Below, piece after piece: positions 63,895 through 64,000 of a DNA stretch of 64,000 nt. A program made the position numbers and the translations under genes. This stretch comes from Streptomyces scabichelini (lineage in GTDB: Bacteria; Actinomycetota; Actinomycetes; Streptomycetales; Streptomycetaceae), in NCBI RefSeq assembly GCF_011045015.1, contig NZ_JAAKZY010000030.1, positions 1 through 64,000 on the forward strand. Direction: 5' to 3'. The notes under the pieces were generated by a model that worked only from the letters and a program-made list of their open reading frames with translations, was not told the origin of the DNA and searched no databases. The stretch's first letter is position 1. Each line of letters opens with the position of its first letter.

Positions 63895-64000
63895 TCAGGC
63901 GCGGGCCATCGCGATGGATCCGGCCAGGCGCTCCCCCGCCTCGTAGATCATGTACGCCACGCCGCCGTCGGTACCGAACGTCGGGGAGGCTGATCGGCCG
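63895..64000 (-). CDS. C-terminal end of a gene running off the window
   Basis: The last 34 codons of a minus-strand gene whose start lies beyond the window. The frame reads GRSASPTFGTDGGVAYMIYE then AGERLAGSIAMARA-stop. The pattern suggests the closing strands of a beta-rich protein, but the family cannot be assigned from so little sequence. It converges on the GH36-like gene with a shared hairpin between the stops. Confidence 0.5.
   Translation of the reverse strand, partial: GRSASPTFGTDGGVAYMIYEAGERLAGSIAMARA

Noticed and set aside
1..64000. CRISPR arrays, rRNA or tRNA genes
   Set aside because: No regularly spaced repeats and no tRNA or rRNA signature were recognised on either strand by reading; small RNAs could have been missed.

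Overview
The window is about 70% GC with strong third-position GC bias. It carries MsiK-style sugar ABC operons without an ATPase gene, LacI/TetR/XRE-MmyB/BTAD regulators, DUF1996 and DUF5937 proteins and many secreted glycosidases. This fits a Streptomyces or close relative, probably a chromosome arm, because accessory genes and gene remnants are dense. The first ~89 bases are not genomic: they are an error-laden Illumina P7/Nextera adapter, so position 1 is a contig end.

Layout. 0.2-2.3 kb: LysR-like remnant, then a NarL-type response regulator and sensor kinase. 2.5-3.3 kb: decayed acyl-CoA metabolism genes. 3.4-9.3 kb: a translationally coupled operon (CocE-type hydrolase, acyl-CoA synthetase, crotonase, SDR) and a TetR gene, linked by one 26-bp operator present before both. 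9.4-11.4 kb: SDR plus XRE/MmyB regulator, also sharing an operator. 11.8-14.8 kb: DUF1996 exported protein and membrane metallophosphoesterase. 15.4-25.6 kb: a LacI-controlled glycan island with solute-binding protein, two permeases and a GH127 beta-L-arabinofuranosidase on one side, and a large secreted hydrolase on the other. 26.2-29.8 kb: a RecA with a LexA-like box and a stand-alone MurE-family ligase, followed by integrase and IS5 remnants. 32-38.4 kb: alpha/beta hydrolase, tripartite tricarboxylate transporter operon with a second hydrolase, and a divergent DUF5937/ArsR regulator. 38.6-40 kb: recombinase and hydrolase remnants.

40.2-53.4 kb is the most unusual part. A signal-less galactose-oxidase-like protein with seven Ig-like repeats sits beside a BTAD (SARP-type) regulator. 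The regulator is divergent from six closely spaced genes: a 69-aa protein, a 770-aa protein with two cationic amphipathic blocks, an HExxH protein, two unrecognised proteins, and a protein joining M15 peptidase, DUF2272 and peptidoglycan-binding domains. None has an obvious signal peptide although several domains would act on the cell wall. I propose this as a candidate undescribed wall-lysis, toxin or particle-associated system; the function is inference only.

53.7-64 kb: a truncated XRE gene, an NTF2-like gene, then a second glycan island (truncated GH92, GH97 with NPCBM, a discoidin-domain enzyme, and a divergent GH36-like enzyme). Three near-identical LacI-type palindromes tie these genes into one regulon whose regulator is not in the window. 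At least ten pseudogenes or fragments are scattered through the sequence. No rRNA, tRNA or CRISPR array was seen.
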